Notes under the pieces: model-generated
The model's database searches: none
What the model was told of the DNA's origin: nothing
Seen by the model: only the letters and a program-made list of their open reading frames with translations
In this document: positions 35,754-44,978 of the stretch, piece after piece
Position numbering within the stretch: the first letter of the stretch is position 1
Layout: every line of letters starts with the position of its first letter
Position numbers and translations under genes: made by a program
Assembly (NCBI GenBank): GCA_041640815.1
Contig: JBEPZO010000006.1
Span: 1-64,000, forward strand
Length of the DNA stretch: 64,000 nucleotides
Origin: JANWZL01 sp041640815
GTDB taxonomy: Bacteria > Pseudomonadota > Gammaproteobacteria > Burkholderiales > Thiobacillaceae
Reading direction: 5' to 3'

Positions 35754-37496
35754 TCAGGACTCCCCCTTCAGAACTGCGAGTTTGAGCTTCTTGCGCGCCT
35801 CTTTCCAGTCGCCCTTGCGGTCGAAGCGCTCGACGAGCTTGGGTAGCCATTCCTCGATGGCTTCCGCCAAGGCGCGTTTTTCTTCTGCCGTCCAATACTC
35901 GCCTTCCAGGGCCGCTTTGGCGAGCTTTTGCGCCTCGGCGTGTATTCCCATGTTGGGGCGCTCGCGGCGGCCGCGTAGCTGTTCGAGTTTTTGCTGCGCT
36001 AGCTCTCTGAAGGCTTCCACTGCGCGCATGTTTTCGGTCATGATGGCAAGGCGAGCCTTCTTTTCCTCAGCTTCCCGCGCTTGTTTTGCCGCTTCTTCTT
36101 CAGCCTGTCGTTTGCGCTCCTCTTCTTGCCGGCGTTGGGCATCCATTCGCTGCCTGAGCACCACGTAACGTTTCTGTTGTTCTGCTAGCTTCGTAGCGAA
36201 GTCTCTGGCAGAACTCAAGTAAGGCTCACAAATTTCTTTGAGCACCGGTCTTTCCTGGATGGGGGCCTCCATGGGCAGCAATTCCACCAGCATCCAGCCG
36301 AAGGGCAACAGCCCCTCGTTCTGATCTTTTGCCTTCGCTGCAAGCCAGAAGGTCTTTGCATTATCGGCGTATTCCGGCTGCATTCCGCGACCGCGCATGA
36401 TTTTTATTTTTCGCACGCCGTTGAGTGTGACCGACTCTGCTCCCGAGTGACGCCCGACGCGCAGGAGGAAGACATCGCCCTGCTCCATGTCTTGCTTGAG
36501 GGAGGAAAGCAGGAGCTCTATGGATTTTCTCCAGGTCTGGTCAAGAAAACCACGCTCACTCAATATCCGGTTCTCAGCTAGCAGAATGGGTTGGTAGAAA
36601 GCGTTGCAATCGCGGGCGATGCGCTTTATATCAAAACGCAGCGCTGGGTCAGGGAGCTGGCGCCGGTTTTTGCGGTATTGCTCCGGTAATCCCTCGACAG
36701 ATTGCAAGTTGACCTGCCCCCAGAAGGCTCGATAATACATGCCGGGAATGCATTCGAGGACCTGATAAAGATTATTTGCCTCAGCTTGTGAGGGGCGAAT
36801 CCTGCCCATTCGATCTTTTACTGGCGTCTTCTTGCGGTTTACCGCAAGACGCATCTCGGTCGCTGGCAGGTCAGTGTGGGCTTTCCATGCGGCATCCGAA
36901 AGTTGTACCAGGCGCATCGGATCGCGTTCGAGCGACATACGTGGTCTGGCTTGAGGATCGAAATACTTAAAAAGCCGACCCTGGAATTCGTGTAGCCCCT
37001 TGCTCTCAGTTGCGCGGGCCCCATTGTTCACGCGGTCAAGCAGTGCCGTTCGTATTGCGCCCTTGAGCGATGATCCATACAGCAAGGGCAAACGGCTCGT
37101 AGGATTGAAGCTTGTGCGGTCGATCTCAAGTCGGTTGAGCACCACGCCTCCGCCCGCTTCCTTGTTGGCGACTTGTCCCACCCGGCTGGCATAGAGGGCT
37201 GCAACACCAGCTAGAACGGGTATGTGCCGCGTAGCATGGGCCATGAGCGCCTCACGGCGTTCAAAAAAGAATCGCTGCACTGCCTGAATCATTGCGGCGT
37301 CTGGTCTGCGATTGCCGATATCCAAGAGCGTCTTGCGATCGGCCGCTGACAGTACGTTCATGACCGCCGCCGTATCGAATTCGTGTAGGATGCCATCTTC
37401 GATCACGTAGTTGGTCGGCTCGTAGGATTCGCCTGTACCGATGTGAACAGGAGATAGCGGCGTGATAAGCATCCGGTAGCTCGCAAAAACACTCAT
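35754..37496 (-). CDS. csm5: Csm5 with long C-terminal coiled-coil extension
   Basis: A RAMP subunit at the crRNA 3' end of the type III-A complex. The N-terminal Csm5 pattern is clear: LITPLSPVHIGTGESYEPTNYVIEDG, LPLLYGSSLKGAIRTALLD. At 580 residues it is longer than most Csm5 (about 350-420). After residue 420 comes an Arg/Glu-rich coiled coil (QRRQEEERKRQAEEEAAKQ and on) and a helical tail that may bind nucleases or neighbours. It starts inside the csm4 stop (4-base overlap). Confidence 0.92.
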   Translation of the reverse strand: MSVFASYRMLITPLSPVHIGTGESYEPTNYVIEDGILHEFDTAAVMNVLSAADRKTLLDIGNRRPDAAMIQAVQRFFFERREALMAHATRHIPVLAGVAALYASRVGQVANKEAGGGVVLNRLEIDRTSFNPTSRLPLLYGSSLKGAIRTALLDRVNNGARATESKGLHEFQGRLFKYFDPQARPRMSLERDPMRLVQLSDAAWKAHTDLPATEMRLAVNRKKTPVKDRMGRIRPSQAEANNLYQVLECIPGMYYRAFWGQVNLQSVEGLPEQYRKNRRQLPDPALRFDIKRIARDCNAFYQPILLAENRILSERGFLDQTWRKSIELLLSSLKQDMEQGDVFLLRVGRHSGAESVTLNGVRKIKIMRGRGMQPEYADNAKTFWLAAKAKDQNEGLLPFGWMLVELLPMEAPIQERPVLKEICEPYLSSARDFATKLAEQQKRYVVLRQRMDAQRRQEEERKRQAEEEAAKQAREAEEKKARLAIMTENMRAVEAFRELAQQKLEQLRGRRERPNMGIHAEAQKLAKAALEGEYWTAEEKRALAEAIEEWLPKLVERFDRKGDWKEARKKLKLAVLKGES

Positions 37497-38479
37497 GGGA
37501 CTCTCCCCTTGGTGAACTCTGGCAGTGCAATACCTACCACAGGGGCATACCCTTGATGTACCGTGTCCGGTATCGCTTTCGAAAGGCGCCCCTTGCCACC
37601 AAGACCTTGCCCAATGAACGGCTCGTTCATGTATTCCGCGGGCGTAAACACGGCACCAGTGTTGGCAAGTAGCACCGGTGCCTTGAAGGGATTGCCGCTG
37701 TGCACGCCTGCATTACCGTGTCGACCAAAGCGGGTGAAGACGTTGTAGAAACAGCGTTTCGCCTGCCAATCGAGCCCTTGCGGGGCGCAAGGAGCGAGCG
37801 TCAGGTAGGCGTTGGCCCGATCCTGCGCAGGCAAGTCGCATGCTTCGAAGCTGTCCAAACGGTATTTGCCTAATCCGATGCTGGCGTCGCGCCCATACCC
37901 CAGCGCGCCTATATCCTCGATCAGCGTTTTCAGTTCTTCGTCGGACAGGCGGGCCTCATCCAGCAGAACATATAGATCGAGCTTGGGCTCTGCAAAATCA
38001 CCCCCCTTCACGGCTCCCTTACCAAACCAGAGCTGCCCCATCACATAGGGCGCGAAGGCACCCACACCCGTAGTGCCCGTGAGGCGGCTGATCGTGTTGT
38101 GGGGTTGCGGACGCTCCATGAGGCTACCCCCAGGGACTGCATCGTACGCCACGCAATGCGCAAGCCACTGGGCAAGCGGTGTCGATAGTTTGTCCAGTGG
38201 CATCCATGTACGCTTTTTCACCGCCTTACGATCTTCGTTTGGTATTTCCTCAAAGAAATGTCCTGGCAGCGTAGGCCGCGGTAGGTAGCCATGCGGAAAG
38301 GCGTCTGAGACAACGGCGTATGGATGGCCAGCGGCATAGCCTTGCAAGAGTTCCACAAGCCGTGTATTGCCAAAGCGATCTCGCACGGCCCAGCAGAGCT
38401 GGCCAAAAAATGTATCACCCTTGAGCGGAGTGCCTAGTGCCGACAGGGGCGTCAGCGTCACGCGAAAGACGCGCATCAT
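37493..38479 (-). CDS. csm4: Csm4
   Basis: The RAMP subunit that holds the 5' tag of the crRNA next to Cas10 in the Csm complex. 328 residues: N-terminal FRVTLTPLSALGTPLKGDTFFGQLCWAVRD, a middle glycine-rich part (DIGALGYGRDASIGLGKY), and a C-terminal RAMP part ending in GYAPVVGIALPEF. Order between csm3 and csm5 and overlaps of 4 bases on both sides support the call. Confidence 0.92.
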   Translation of the reverse strand: MMRVFRVTLTPLSALGTPLKGDTFFGQLCWAVRDRFGNTRLVELLQGYAAGHPYAVVSDAFPHGYLPRPTLPGHFFEEIPNEDRKAVKKRTWMPLDKLSTPLAQWLAHCVAYDAVPGGSLMERPQPHNTISRLTGTTGVGAFAPYVMGQLWFGKGAVKGGDFAEPKLDLYVLLDEARLSDEELKTLIEDIGALGYGRDASIGLGKYRLDSFEACDLPAQDRANAYLTLAPCAPQGLDWQAKRCFYNVFTRFGRHGNAGVHSGNPFKAPVLLANTGAVFTPAEYMNEPFIGQGLGGKGRLSKAIPDTVHQGYAPVVGIALPEFTKGRVP

Positions 38480-39195
38480 GCTGCCTGCAGATTGAAAGAT
38501 TGGACTTCAGAGAGTACATCTCGCCCGCCCATCTCCAAAGCGGTGAAACGCACCTTACCGTATCCACGCGAACCGGAACCGCCAAGACCAGTCAGCTCCA
38601 GTAGTTTCAGACCCCGCCATACCATGGGTATGAGGTCTTCATCGTCGTGACGACGAATGGTGAGGGCGAACTCGAAGCGCGCTCCGGCTGGCACCCGCTC
38701 GGTATTACGTGGGTGCTCGGCAACACCACGGATGCGATCGATCATGTTCTCCATTTTGGTTTCGGTAAGCAGCAGGTTGCGCTCGCGCATAGTCTTGACC
38801 CACTCGCTGTCCAGTGCGCAGTCCCAGAACGACAAACGGGTAGGACCGATTTCCTTCACGAGCGCCTCATCACGATCGCTGCCCTCCGGGGCGCCCCCAA
38901 ATAGCTTAAGAAGTGTCTTCGCCTTTTCCTGGACAGCACCCTCGAGCCTTTTAATGTGCTTGAACCCCAACGGGTGACCATCCGTAATTCCGACCACGCC
39001 AAGCTCCCACTCCAACAGGCTGCGAATCTTGCCCTTGATTGAGGAACCTGGAATATAGGGTTCGCCAGTGAGCGGGTGTTTGATGACAGGATTGTCGGTG
39101 CCGCCGATGTGCATCTCGTTGTTGCCCGAACCAATATGCAACCCTGTGACGAGCTCCAATTTACCGGTGATTTTTTCGATAGTGGCGAGTTTCAT
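38476..39195 (-). CDS. csm3: Csm3, backbone subunit and target RNA nuclease
   Basis: Csm3 lines the crRNA and cuts bound RNA every six bases. The 239-residue protein has LHIGSGNNEMHIGGTDNPVI, in which D34 matches the catalytic Asp of known Csm3, then GEPYIPGSSIKGKIRSLLEW and the closing glycine-rich LGGSGSRGYGKV. So RNA cleavage should be active. It overlaps csm4 by 4 bases and follows csm2 after 19. Confidence 0.95.
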   Translation of the reverse strand: MKLATIEKITGKLELVTGLHIGSGNNEMHIGGTDNPVIKHPLTGEPYIPGSSIKGKIRSLLEWELGVVGITDGHPLGFKHIKRLEGAVQEKAKTLLKLFGGAPEGSDRDEALVKEIGPTRLSFWDCALDSEWVKTMRERNLLLTETKMENMIDRIRGVAEHPRNTERVPAGARFEFALTIRRHDDEDLIPMVWRGLKLLELTGLGGSGSRGYGKVRFTALEMGGRDVLSEVQSFNLQAA

Positions 39196-39214
39196 CGTCT
39201 GCTCTCCGGTCGGT

Positions 39215-39661
39215 TCAGTTCGGTCTTTCTTGCTTGTAAAAACCCATGAAGGCCTCCCAGAACAGCTTGCAGGCCGTCAGCGACTGCGGGTCCCTAACCT
39301 CGGCAAGAGTCTGCTGAAAAAGGTTCACGAAGGTGGAGTCGACAAGCTTGCGGCCTTCAGCATATGCGGCCTTGGCATTGAGCATGCGAATGAGGGGGAG
39401 ATACTCTTCGAATTTCTCGGGCTGACGTGCAACCTTTTCTTCCCACATGCACAACTCGTCGTAGAAGCGACGTAATTGGGCGGGTTTATTTTGGTCGCGG
39501 TCGCTGCTGGCTACGGCCCGGGCTGCTTGTTTGGCCGTTCCGTTGAAGAGCTCCGGATCGAGCTTGCCGGAGAATCTTATCTCCGGAAGTGCAGGTGCTT
39601 GACGATCCTGCTGTTGCCTCTGCTGCGGGTTGCGGTTGCCATGGTGGGGTGGCAATGGCAT
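39215..39661 (-). CDS. csm2: Csm2, small subunit
   Basis: The helical small subunit forming the second filament of the Csm complex. It has 148 residues: a Pro/Gln/Arg-rich disordered start (HHGNRNPQQRQQQDRQ), then RFYDELCMWEEKV and LNAKAAYAEGRKLV typical of Csm2. The ATG at 39661 is chosen because AGGAGG lies just before it; the further upstream in-frame codon at 39676 is TTG and would place that ribosome site inside the gene. The csm1 stop lies 12 bases upstream. Confidence 0.9.
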   Translation of the reverse strand: MPLPPHHGNRNPQQRQQQDRQAPALPEIRFSGKLDPELFNGTAKQAARAVASSDRDQNKPAQLRRFYDELCMWEEKVARQPEKFEEYLPLIRMLNAKAAYAEGRKLVDSTFVNLFQQTLAEVRDPQSLTACKLFWEAFMGFYKQERPN

Positions 39662-39672
39662 GTCGTTCCTCC

Positions 39673-42387
39673 TCAATCACGTTGCTGATACAGGTAGGTA
39701 AAGAGGGCGATCTTGTAGGCTGCACGGTGTTTCTCGATGCCTCTGCTAGCAATTTCCACGGCTAGCTGCTCTTGCAGCGCGCGCCGCTTCCGTTCCCGCT
39801 CATCGCGGTCATCGATGTCCCGGAAACGAGTTTCGGCAAGACGCCGCGTGCGATAGGCGAAGTGTGAATGCCACAGCGCTGCCTCGGGCTTCGTGGCAAC
39901 CTCGTCAGACATATCCGCGTAATTGAGCAGGGCGTAGAGATAACCTCTCGACAGTGCATGTGTCTGCGCGATTTTCTCGAGCGCCGCATGGCATGCCATG
40001 ATCTCACCGAACTGATCCCATCGCACGGGAACGCCAAAGCAGCTTACGGCGTTTTTATCGGGCAGCGCCTTTGCATCATCGAGCGCTTCTTCGGCTAGCG
40101 CTGCGAGCTGACGGATGGGGAGACCTGGCTTGGTCATCGATAGGCCGGCAGAGAAGTGGATATCGGAATTGTCGGCAACATAGCGCCTGAAATCCTCCCG
40201 CATTCTTTCCGAAAGCCGGATAGTGGAATGCCAGGGACCAATGAGAAAGAAGTCGTCGCCGCCGGCAAACACGGTGTATGTGTTGGGGAACTCCTGCCGG
40301 CACAGCCACGGCAGGTATATGGTGAAGAAGGCATTCAGTTGCCGCGAGAGCGCGGCCATTTTCGCGAAAGTCGGACGCTCGAGGCCCTTCTGGAAGATGA
40401 GCCCGAGGTTGTCCACATCGCCCTTGAGGGTCATCAACGCCTTGACGCCGATCCAGCGGCCATTCTCGTCGAGCTGGCGATCATCACACGCGAGATGATT
40501 CAAGGTCTTGGGCTCACGAGGATCAGGCTCGAAATCCTCCACCTGTTCGATACCCCGGTAGCGCTCCGCCTCCCAGGCGTTCATTTCACCAAAGCGCGGC
40601 ACATACGCATTGATGTGTCGCCGTGCGTAGCCGTTCCACAATGGCGCATCAGATGATTCTGGCAGCGAGAAATCCCAGGCACGAACGAGGTTTCCGGTTC
40701 TCGCTTCATTGCCAAAACGCCCGGTATCTTCCTCACTACCGGTGAAGCTAACGTAATAACCAAAGATCGCCAGACGAAGCGTGTTATGATCGAGCGCAGC
40801 CCGAGTGATGAGCACCCGCCTCTGCGTGGCAAGCCACTTGCCCGTATCGATCTGGTCCGCGGCGAGCTCGCTGACCCAGGTGTTCTCGTCGATATTCACG
40901 ACGCCAGGAGAACAGCCATCGATACGGCATTCGCCGTGCACGAAACGATCAAGGAAACCGTCGAAGACCACATTCGGCGCTTGATCTTCGCATAGGGCCA
41001 AGCGCTGCATCTTGGCCGTGTCCAGTTGTTCGAACAAGCGCTTCATTAGCCTACGGAATGGACTTTCCTCGCCTTCGCTGTGGCGGAAGTCCGCTGCCCG
41101 TGTGGGCAGCCAGGCGAGGAGTAGTCCCGACCGGCCATAGGTGTGCTCGAGAAACCAGGCGTCGAGTTCTTTCTGCACCTTGCGCAGATTGTTCACGCTT
41201 TCTTCAGTGTTGGGTGCAACGATCAAAAACTTGCCGGCTGCGTTGACTATTTGGCTGGTGGCAGGCAGAGCGAGGACCTCCAACACTTTCAATGCCGCCA
41301 GCTCGGATAGCAGCGATACGTAAAACGAACGTCCGCGCAGCAGCTTCGCGGCGCGTTTCTGGGTACTCCCCCCTTCAGCAAAGATGAAGTTCTGGATGCC
41401 GGTGAAATCGCCCTGCACCAGCAGGAATTTTTCTGCTTCCCACGCCTGGCGGGCCTCGAGGCTGTCGCGACGGTCTTTGTCCCATTGCGCCCGCAGTTGC
41501 TCAGCAATGATCGCCGCCGCATCCCCGCGATCATGGTGATATCGCCACAGGGCCACAGCGAGCGCCGCCGTAGTCTTGGAGTGGTCATAGAGCGACACGT
41601 CTGGCCGAACCTTCCCGGCAATACCGGCAGTCGCCGAAGGAATGGCATGAGTGAACGTAAGCCAGAGGCTATCAAAATGGTCGAGCCACAGCGCGAGGTT
41701 GTGGCGGTGGTTGGCGGGGATGAGCTTTACCCCCTCGCGGAATTGCTTCCACAACTCCGAGTAGCGGGCCTGTGACTCGTCCGCGCTGTCGTTTTCGCAT
41801 TCCACGGCGCGAACGGGAAAAATTGACATCGGCGACAAGGGTTTAAGGGGATAGCGCCAATCTCTCGTCTCTGTCCGGTTCGTCAGACGGATACGCTCCA
41901 ACAGGGTTTCCAGCCGCGTGGTGTAGTGGTCGAACCGGCGCCCTTGTTGTTCGTGTTCGTCTGGCGCGTGGTTATAGCTATCGAATTCCTCGCGTTCGAA
42001 GCCTGAGGCGAGGCGGTCCGCCGTAGCGATGACCCACTGCAGGTAAGTCTCCGGCCGGTGATGTTTGGCTGCGGCGTTGATGAGCGAATCATCCGCGCCT
42101 TTCTCGCCCCACGGTGCGAAAGGCGACATATCCTCGCCGACGAGTTCGGGTAGCCATTGCTCGATCATGTCGAGGCCGATGGCCGTGTATGCAGCGTGGA
42201 TGTGAGAACGACGGCCATTCCGTTCCGGGCAGTACATGATTTCATTGACTGCCTGTTGTGTGTTGCCGTCGGCTTGTCTCGTTTCTGCTTCGGGGATACG
42301 GGCGCGCTCGGCGAACTTGCCGAGATCGTGCAGAAACGCGGCCAGGGCCACGCGGCAGCTCGCTGCAAGCAATCGAGTATCGGTCAT
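39673..42387 (-). CDS. csm1: Csm1 (Cas10, type III-A) with HD and cyclase domains
   Basis: The large subunit of the Csm complex, 904 residues. The HD nuclease motif is at the start (FLHDLGKF, H20-D21), for cutting single-stranded DNA. The second palm domain holds the cyclase motif GGDD in VFAGGDDFFLIGP (near residue 708), for making cyclic oligoadenylate from ATP. Both motifs look intact. This is first in the csm operon; the 113 bases upstream hold a GCAAGCTTGC palindrome and the end of csx2 copy A. Confidence 0.97.
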   Translation of the reverse strand: MTDTRLLAASCRVALAAFLHDLGKFAERARIPEAETRQADGNTQQAVNEIMYCPERNGRRSHIHAAYTAIGLDMIEQWLPELVGEDMSPFAPWGEKGADDSLINAAAKHHRPETYLQWVIATADRLASGFEREEFDSYNHAPDEHEQQGRRFDHYTTRLETLLERIRLTNRTETRDWRYPLKPLSPMSIFPVRAVECENDSADESQARYSELWKQFREGVKLIPANHRHNLALWLDHFDSLWLTFTHAIPSATAGIAGKVRPDVSLYDHSKTTAALAVALWRYHHDRGDAAAIIAEQLRAQWDKDRRDSLEARQAWEAEKFLLVQGDFTGIQNFIFAEGGSTQKRAAKLLRGRSFYVSLLSELAALKVLEVLALPATSQIVNAAGKFLIVAPNTEESVNNLRKVQKELDAWFLEHTYGRSGLLLAWLPTRAADFRHSEGEESPFRRLMKRLFEQLDTAKMQRLALCEDQAPNVVFDGFLDRFVHGECRIDGCSPGVVNIDENTWVSELAADQIDTGKWLATQRRVLITRAALDHNTLRLAIFGYYVSFTGSEEDTGRFGNEARTGNLVRAWDFSLPESSDAPLWNGYARRHINAYVPRFGEMNAWEAERYRGIEQVEDFEPDPREPKTLNHLACDDRQLDENGRWIGVKALMTLKGDVDNLGLIFQKGLERPTFAKMAALSRQLNAFFTIYLPWLCRQEFPNTYTVFAGGDDFFLIGPWHSTIRLSERMREDFRRYVADNSDIHFSAGLSMTKPGLPIRQLAALAEEALDDAKALPDKNAVSCFGVPVRWDQFGEIMACHAALEKIAQTHALSRGYLYALLNYADMSDEVATKPEAALWHSHFAYRTRRLAETRFRDIDDRDERERKRRALQEQLAVEIASRGIEKHRAAYKIALFTYLYQQRD

Positions 42388-42500
42388 TACCCTTGCTCCT
42401 CAAATGCCGATGTCGCAAAAGAAACGTAGCGTACATTCGAATTGCTCGACAGGATTGTCGTCACGGAAAGCGCCAGTGCATAACCTGGCAAGCTTGCGAT

Positions 42501-43724
42501 TCAACCAAGCAGGCGCCCGATGGCAGCCTCGAGCTCTCGATGCAGGGTCTGGGCATCTGCCAGTATCCTGCGGTAGCGTTCAACCGTAGGCGGGTTGCCA
42601 TGTGCCAGGGCGTTGCGCAGGGTTTTGAGGGTCCAATAGGCCTCGGTCAACCAATCTGGATGTTTGCTGTCTTTGATTTCGGCCTCGAAGGCATCGATGG
42701 CGGGTTTGCGGCCAGTTTCGAAGTCGTTGAGCGACAGGCCGCGATCGACACACTGCTTGCTGACCACGGCCTCCCAGGCGAACACCGCGGCACGCACGTA
42801 ATCCTGACGTCTGAGGTACTCGTAGGCCAGTTTGCGCTGGTATTCAGGCAGGCCGCCCTCGCGCACCCAGGACAGGCGCCGATGCAGTTCTCGGCGAAAC
42901 AGGCTGCTTGCACCGGTAAGCTCGCCCTCCAGCACCGGCAGGAAGGTCAGGAGTTTCTGGCGCGCACTAGATAGGTTGAAGGTGCGTTCGTGGAAGGCGG
43001 CTTCCTCCAGGCAACGCGCCTTGTCCTCCGGCACGCCATCGCGCACGAGCAAAGGGGCGAAGACACCGTAATCGCCATTGGCGTCGTAGTGGTCGAGCGC
43101 TGCCACCCAGTCCTGTACGACGGTGAGCCCATCGAGGCGCACGACGGGGGTGATCCCGTCGCGTGTCATGTCCAGGGCGCCATAGTACAGGCCACGGATG
43201 TCGAGCTTGGCGGCGCGCTCGAGGAAGAAGGCAGCCACAAGGCCCAGGGCCGCCAAGTGGCGAAAGCCATGGGTGACGTCGATGACCACCGGGCCGCTAA
43301 GCCTAGCCTCGGCAATGGCGCGCAGGATGCCGATCTGTTCATCGCCACTCTCGCCATAGGGGATGAGCTTGAGCTGGCAGGCCATACCGAGCCGCTTTTC
43401 CACATGTGGGGTGAGGCGGTCGAGCAGGGCCTGATCGACCTGCTCTAACTTCACTGCCTCCATGAGCTCAAGGCGCAGTTCCGCCGCCTCGTCGTCGCCG
43501 CTCAAGTGCTCGGTGAGCGCATCCCACATGCTGCCCGGAGTGCCCAAGAGCAGCATGCGGGTGGGCTTGAGCTGCGCACAGAGGGCGAGTCCGAAGAATG
43601 GCGTCGTCTCGGTGCGGCCATCGGCGAAGCGGTAGTTGGCGGTCTTGTAGCCGGTCTTTTGGTCGAGCTTGGCCCGACCGAGAAAGCTGATCAAGGTGAG
43701 GTTTGGCATCTTCGTTCCTTTCAT
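42501..43724 (-). CDS. csx2: Csx2-like CARF-HEPN ribonuclease, copy A
   Basis: A TM1812/DxTHG-family protein of 407 residues: an N-terminal CARF domain that senses cyclic oligoadenylate, with the hallmark DVTHGFRHL near residue 149, and a C-terminal HEPN-like part with RNALAHG near residue 377, matching the R-x4-6-H nuclease motif. It should cut RNA when the Cas10 proteins signal. It is about 90 percent identical by eye to copy B. The ATG at 43724 overlaps the stop of the chimeric mini-gene; ATG 43709, which aligns with the start of copy B, is equally likely. Confidence 0.9.
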   Translation of the reverse strand: MKGTKMPNLTLISFLGRAKLDQKTGYKTANYRFADGRTETTPFFGLALCAQLKPTRMLLLGTPGSMWDALTEHLSGDDEAAELRLELMEAVKLEQVDQALLDRLTPHVEKRLGMACQLKLIPYGESGDEQIGILRAIAEARLSGPVVIDVTHGFRHLAALGLVAAFFLERAAKLDIRGLYYGALDMTRDGITPVVRLDGLTVVQDWVAALDHYDANGDYGVFAPLLVRDGVPEDKARCLEEAAFHERTFNLSSARQKLLTFLPVLEGELTGASSLFRRELHRRLSWVREGGLPEYQRKLAYEYLRRQDYVRAAVFAWEAVVSKQCVDRGLSLNDFETGRKPAIDAFEAEIKDSKHPDWLTEAYWTLKTLRNALAHGNPPTVERYRRILADAQTLHRELEAAIGRLLG

Positions 43725-43873
43725 GCCGGCCGGGCGGCGGCGTAGAGGGCTTCGATCACGGCGCGCATGTCAGCGGGCAAACGCGCCCAGGCAGTGGCAG
43801 CGATCTCCTGCGGGATGCCGAAGCGGGCCTCGGCCACGGCGCCGGCGTGGCGGCTGACGAAGTAGGTGGTCAC
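43721..43873 (-). pseudogene. Chimeric mini-gene: csx16 start fused to ADP-ribosylglycohydrolase end
   Basis: A 50-codon frame with GTG start inside the cmr6 stop and a stop overlapping the csx2 start. Its first 13 residues, VTTYFVSRHAGAV, match Csx16 (MTTYFVTRHPGAV). The rest, AEARFGIPQEIAATAWARLP and on to the end, matches the last 35 residues of the ADP-ribosylglycohydrolase at 53527. About 90 bases (near 43757-43846) are identical to 53551-53643. The join lies at the shared word ACGGCGCCGG present in both parents. It is a deletion or recombination scar that remains translatable; whether the peptide does anything is unknown. Confidence 0.85.
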
Positions 43874-44976
43874 GCGAGACCCTTCAATAGAAGCTGATTG
43901 CCGACTTGCTCGATGCGCACGGCAATACCCTTGAGTTCCCTTTGCATTTTCAGCCGCTCAGCGCGCTCGCCGAGCTGGTTCATGAGATCCTGCGCTTGCT
44001 GGCCACGCAGCCCTGCAGTCGATCGGTTCCCAAAGTAAGCCACGATTTCCTTGCTGCCAGGATTGAAACGCAGCGTCGCGTTCGACCAGATGCTTTCCGT
44101 CGCCTGCAAAGCAGCGGGCCTTGAGTTCTCAGCCAGCGTCTGGACAGACTGCCCGGCGACTTGTGCCGTGCTTTGCCGCATCGCCCCATAACCCACCGCC
44201 GTCTTGGCGCCAAAGCCGAGCCAATCGAAGGCGTGGTTGAAGGCAGCGCGCATGAGGTCCTGCCATGAAGCGGTCAGGTCCGGGGTCAGGCGAGCGGTGT
44301 CGCAAGTGAGATGGAAAAAGAATTCGCTGCCGGCGGGCACGACTAGGAAGACGATGGGGTTGGGCTGACCGGCATCGTGGGGCGTCGTCTCACCTTTGTA
44401 ATAGTCGCCGTAGTGCGGCGTCATCACCTCCATGCCCAGGCTTCCCTTGGCTGGATCGGGTAGCGCATCCCAGAAGGTGAGCGCACCGCGGCTGTGTTTC
44501 TTGCTACCATCCTCGCTCTCCAAGCCGAACAGCGCGGTGATGGCTGGCTCGCTCCAGCCCTGGCGATCGGCTTCGCTCGCTTCGCCGGCGAGTTCCTGCG
44601 CCGCGCGGCGCAGCACACCCTTGATGGAGCTGCCGGGCAGATACGGCAATCCATAGGGGTTCAAGAAGGCAAAGCCGTTTTCCAACGGGTGTTCCATGCC
44701 CAGCCCGGTGGCGAATGGGGCGGTAGAGCGTGCTTCAATGGACAGCCTGGCATTCTCGGGTATGGTGTCGAGCAGCAGGGTCTGGCGCCGGCGCAGGGCC
44801 TCCAAGATAACCTTGGCATGGGACGGCAACTTCAGGGTCTGTTTGAGGGCCGCGCCTTTGCCTTCCTTGTCAAGCAACCAGTCGTCCGTCCAGACCGGGA
44901 AATAGAGCCCGAAGCGATGGCCGGGCGGGCAGTCGGCGAAATCGGTGCCTACATACTGGGGGACGGCAGCACGCAT
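43870..44976 (-). CDS. cmr6: Cmr6
   Basis: A RAMP subunit capping the crRNA 3' end in the type III-B complex. 368 residues. It shows the Cmr6 pattern RSTAPFATGLGMEHPLENGFAF, LPYLPGSSIKGVLRRAA, ALTFWDALPD, MTPHYGDYYKGETTPHD and FDWLGFGAKTAVGYGAM. The terminal 70 residues are helical. It starts 2 bases after the cmr5 stop and ends within the GTG of the chimeric mini-gene. Confidence 0.95.
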   Translation of the reverse strand: MRAAVPQYVGTDFADCPPGHRFGLYFPVWTDDWLLDKEGKGAALKQTLKLPSHAKVILEALRRRQTLLLDTIPENARLSIEARSTAPFATGLGMEHPLENGFAFLNPYGLPYLPGSSIKGVLRRAAQELAGEASEADRQGWSEPAITALFGLESEDGSKKHSRGALTFWDALPDPAKGSLGMEVMTPHYGDYYKGETTPHDAGQPNPIVFLVVPAGSEFFFHLTCDTARLTPDLTASWQDLMRAAFNHAFDWLGFGAKTAVGYGAMRQSTAQVAGQSVQTLAENSRPAALQATESIWSNATLRFNPGSKEIVAYFGNRSTAGLRGQQAQDLMNQLGERAERLKMQRELKGIAVRIEQVGNQLLLKGLA

Positions 44977-44978
44977 GT

